DNA of 64,000 nucleotides, from positions 1 to 64,000 of the forward strand of contig JAIFKU010000037.1 of the NCBI GenBank assembly GCA_020049495.1. The letters run 5' to 3'. Shown piece after piece: positions 62,558 to 64,000 of this stretch (its first letter is position 1; the number at the start of each line of letters is the position of its first letter). A program made the position numbers and the translations under genes. This DNA comes from Accumulibacter sp. GTDB taxonomy: Bacteria > Pseudomonadota > Gammaproteobacteria > Burkholderiales > Rhodocyclaceae. Below the pieces are notes generated by a model, which saw only the letters and a list, made by a program, of their open reading frames with translations, was not told the DNA's origin and made no database searches.

Positions 62558-63643
62558 TCACAGGCGCGGCGTCGAACACAGCACATCGCTGCACTGCGCG
62601 CGATGACGCAAGGCATGGTCAATCAGTACCAGCGCCAGCATGGCTTCGGCAATCGGCGTCGCGCGAATGCCCACGCACGGGTCGTGACGCCCATGCGTCG
62701 CTACCATCACCGGCTCACCGGCCAGATTCACCGAACGGCGCGGCAAACGGATGCTCGACGTGGGCTTGATCGCTACCTGCACCAGAATGTCCTGTCCGGT
62801 AGAAATTCCACCGAGTACCCCTCCGGCATTATTGGAAAGGAAACCCTGCGGCGTCATTTCGTCACCGTGTTCGCTCCCCTTCTGCTCGATGCATGAAAAA
62901 CCGGCACCGATCTCTACCCCCTTGACCGCATTGATGCCCATCATGGCAAAGGCGATCTTCGCGTCAAGCCGGTCATACACCGGTTCGCCCCAGCCCGGCG
63001 GCACACCGGTCGCGACAACGCTGATCCTGGCGCCGACCGAGTCGCCGGATTTGCGCAGGGCATCCATGTACGCCTCCAACTCCGGAACAATCGACGCATC
63101 CGGCGCAAAGAACGGATTTTCGGCGATCTGTGTCGCATCGACAAAGGGAATCCGGACCGACCCAAGCTGGCTCATCCAGCCCTGGATGCTAATCGCAAAG
63201 CGTTCTTTCAGCCATTTCCGGGCAATCGCCCCGGCCGCCACACGAACTGCCGTTTCACGCGCCGATGATCGGCCGCCGCCGCGGTAATCGCGAAAACCGT
63301 ATTTCTGGGTATAGGCGTAGTCGGCATGACCCGGACGGAAAGTCTCGGTAATATTGCCATAGTCCTTGCTGCGCTGGTCCTGATTGCGAATCAGCAGGCC
63401 GATCGGCGTTCCGGTCGTTTTCCCGGCAAAGACCCCGGAGAGGATTTCAACCGTATCCGGCTCGCGGCGCTGCGTCACATGGCGCGACGTACCGGGTTTG
63501 CGCCGATCCAGTTCAGCCTGGATGTCGGCTGCGCAGAGTTCCAGTCCAGGCGGACAGCCATCAACAACGCAACCGATGGCCGGACCGTGCGACTCGCCGA
63601 AAGACGTCACCGCGAATAAAGTACCAAAGGTATTGCCGGACAT
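62558..63643 (-). CDS. aroC: Chorismate synthase
   Basis: [55 protein letters not shown]. Confidence 0.97.
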   Translation of the reverse strand: MSGNTFGTLFAVTSFGESHGPAIGCVVDGCPPGLELCAADIQAELDRRKPGTSRHVTQRREPDTVEILSGVFAGKTTGTPIGLLIRNQDQRSKDYGNITETFRPGHADYAYTQKYGFRDYRGGGRSSARETAVRVAAGAIARKWLKERFAISIQGWMSQLGSVRIPFVDATQIAENPFFAPDASIVPELEAYMDALRKSGDSVGARISVVATGVPPGWGEPVYDRLDAKIAFAMMGINAVKGVEIGAGFSCIEQKGSEHGDEMTPQGFLSNNAGGVLGGISTGQDILVQVAIKPTSSIRLPRRSVNLAGEPVMVATHGRHDPCVGIRATPIAEAMLALVLIDHALRHRAQCSDVLCSTPRL

Positions 63644-64000
63644 GGATTTACCGGGAGCGATAGAATTACGGAAAGTCTATCATAGCCTTATCGATTAACA
63701 CCTTGATCAGTCGATGACCGCCAAGCCTAAATCATCTGCCAGGTCCACGCCCAGGCCGAAAACGCCGCAAAGCCGCCAGCCGGTAGTAAATCCCTTGCGC
63801 CAGGCGGATAACCGCTGGCAACGGACAGTACGCTATGGCTGGGACAAAGGCGGTGCGAAGGGAGGGCGCTAGGTCTATGGGGCCTGCGCGCCTTTCCGGC
63901 CCACGCGGCAGAGGAGTGCTGAAACACTGTGCGGCCCTGATCGGCTGGATACCGGCCGGCACAGCCCACCGTCAACCCGGCAACAAGGCAGACGCCGTGG

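Noticed and set aside
63727-64000. RNase P RNA or cobalamin riboswitch at the window end
   Set aside because: Conserved blocks (GAGGAAAGTCCGGGCTCC for RNase P; GCCACTG and B12 box for the riboswitch) were not found on either strand.
1-64000. CRISPR arrays, prophage or complete insertion sequences
   Set aside because: No regularly spaced direct repeats, phage structural genes or intact transposase ORFs were seen.

Overview
This 64-kb window looks like chromosomal DNA from a betaproteobacterium. Gene content and order suggest Rhodocyclales, but that is an inference. The backbone is conserved housekeeping operons: mltF; dusC/arfB; yciB-yciI-bolA-ppiC; purL; nnrDE; metZ-purF-cvpA-SPOR-folC-accD-trpA-trpB-trpF; truA-fimV; asd-leuB-leuD-leuC; and aroC. 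Accessory content includes a TRAP transporter, a secreted TPR-CHAT protein, a heparinase-like lyase lipoprotein, a SulP transporter, a ugpBAEC operon with a HAD phosphatase plus glpD/glpR, a chemoreceptor with a hemerythrin, and an orphan PIN-domain protein. The strongest non-gene signal is a small MITE-like repeat family with CTAGTAG-NN-AGTCA ends. One copy sits 7 nt upstream of the purL start codon. Another lies upstream of folC and its end supplies the stop codon of the neighbouring unknown gene. A third precedes the lyase gene. Other observations: a canonical EF-hand-type loop between the catalytic His and Cys of the CHAT domain; tandem near-consensus GlpR operators at glpD/glpR; a terminator-like hairpin abutting the ugpA start codon; and a hemerythrin with one His ligand replaced by Gln. 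I found no CRISPR array, prophage or intact transposase gene. No clearly new multi-gene system is demonstrable from sequence alone.
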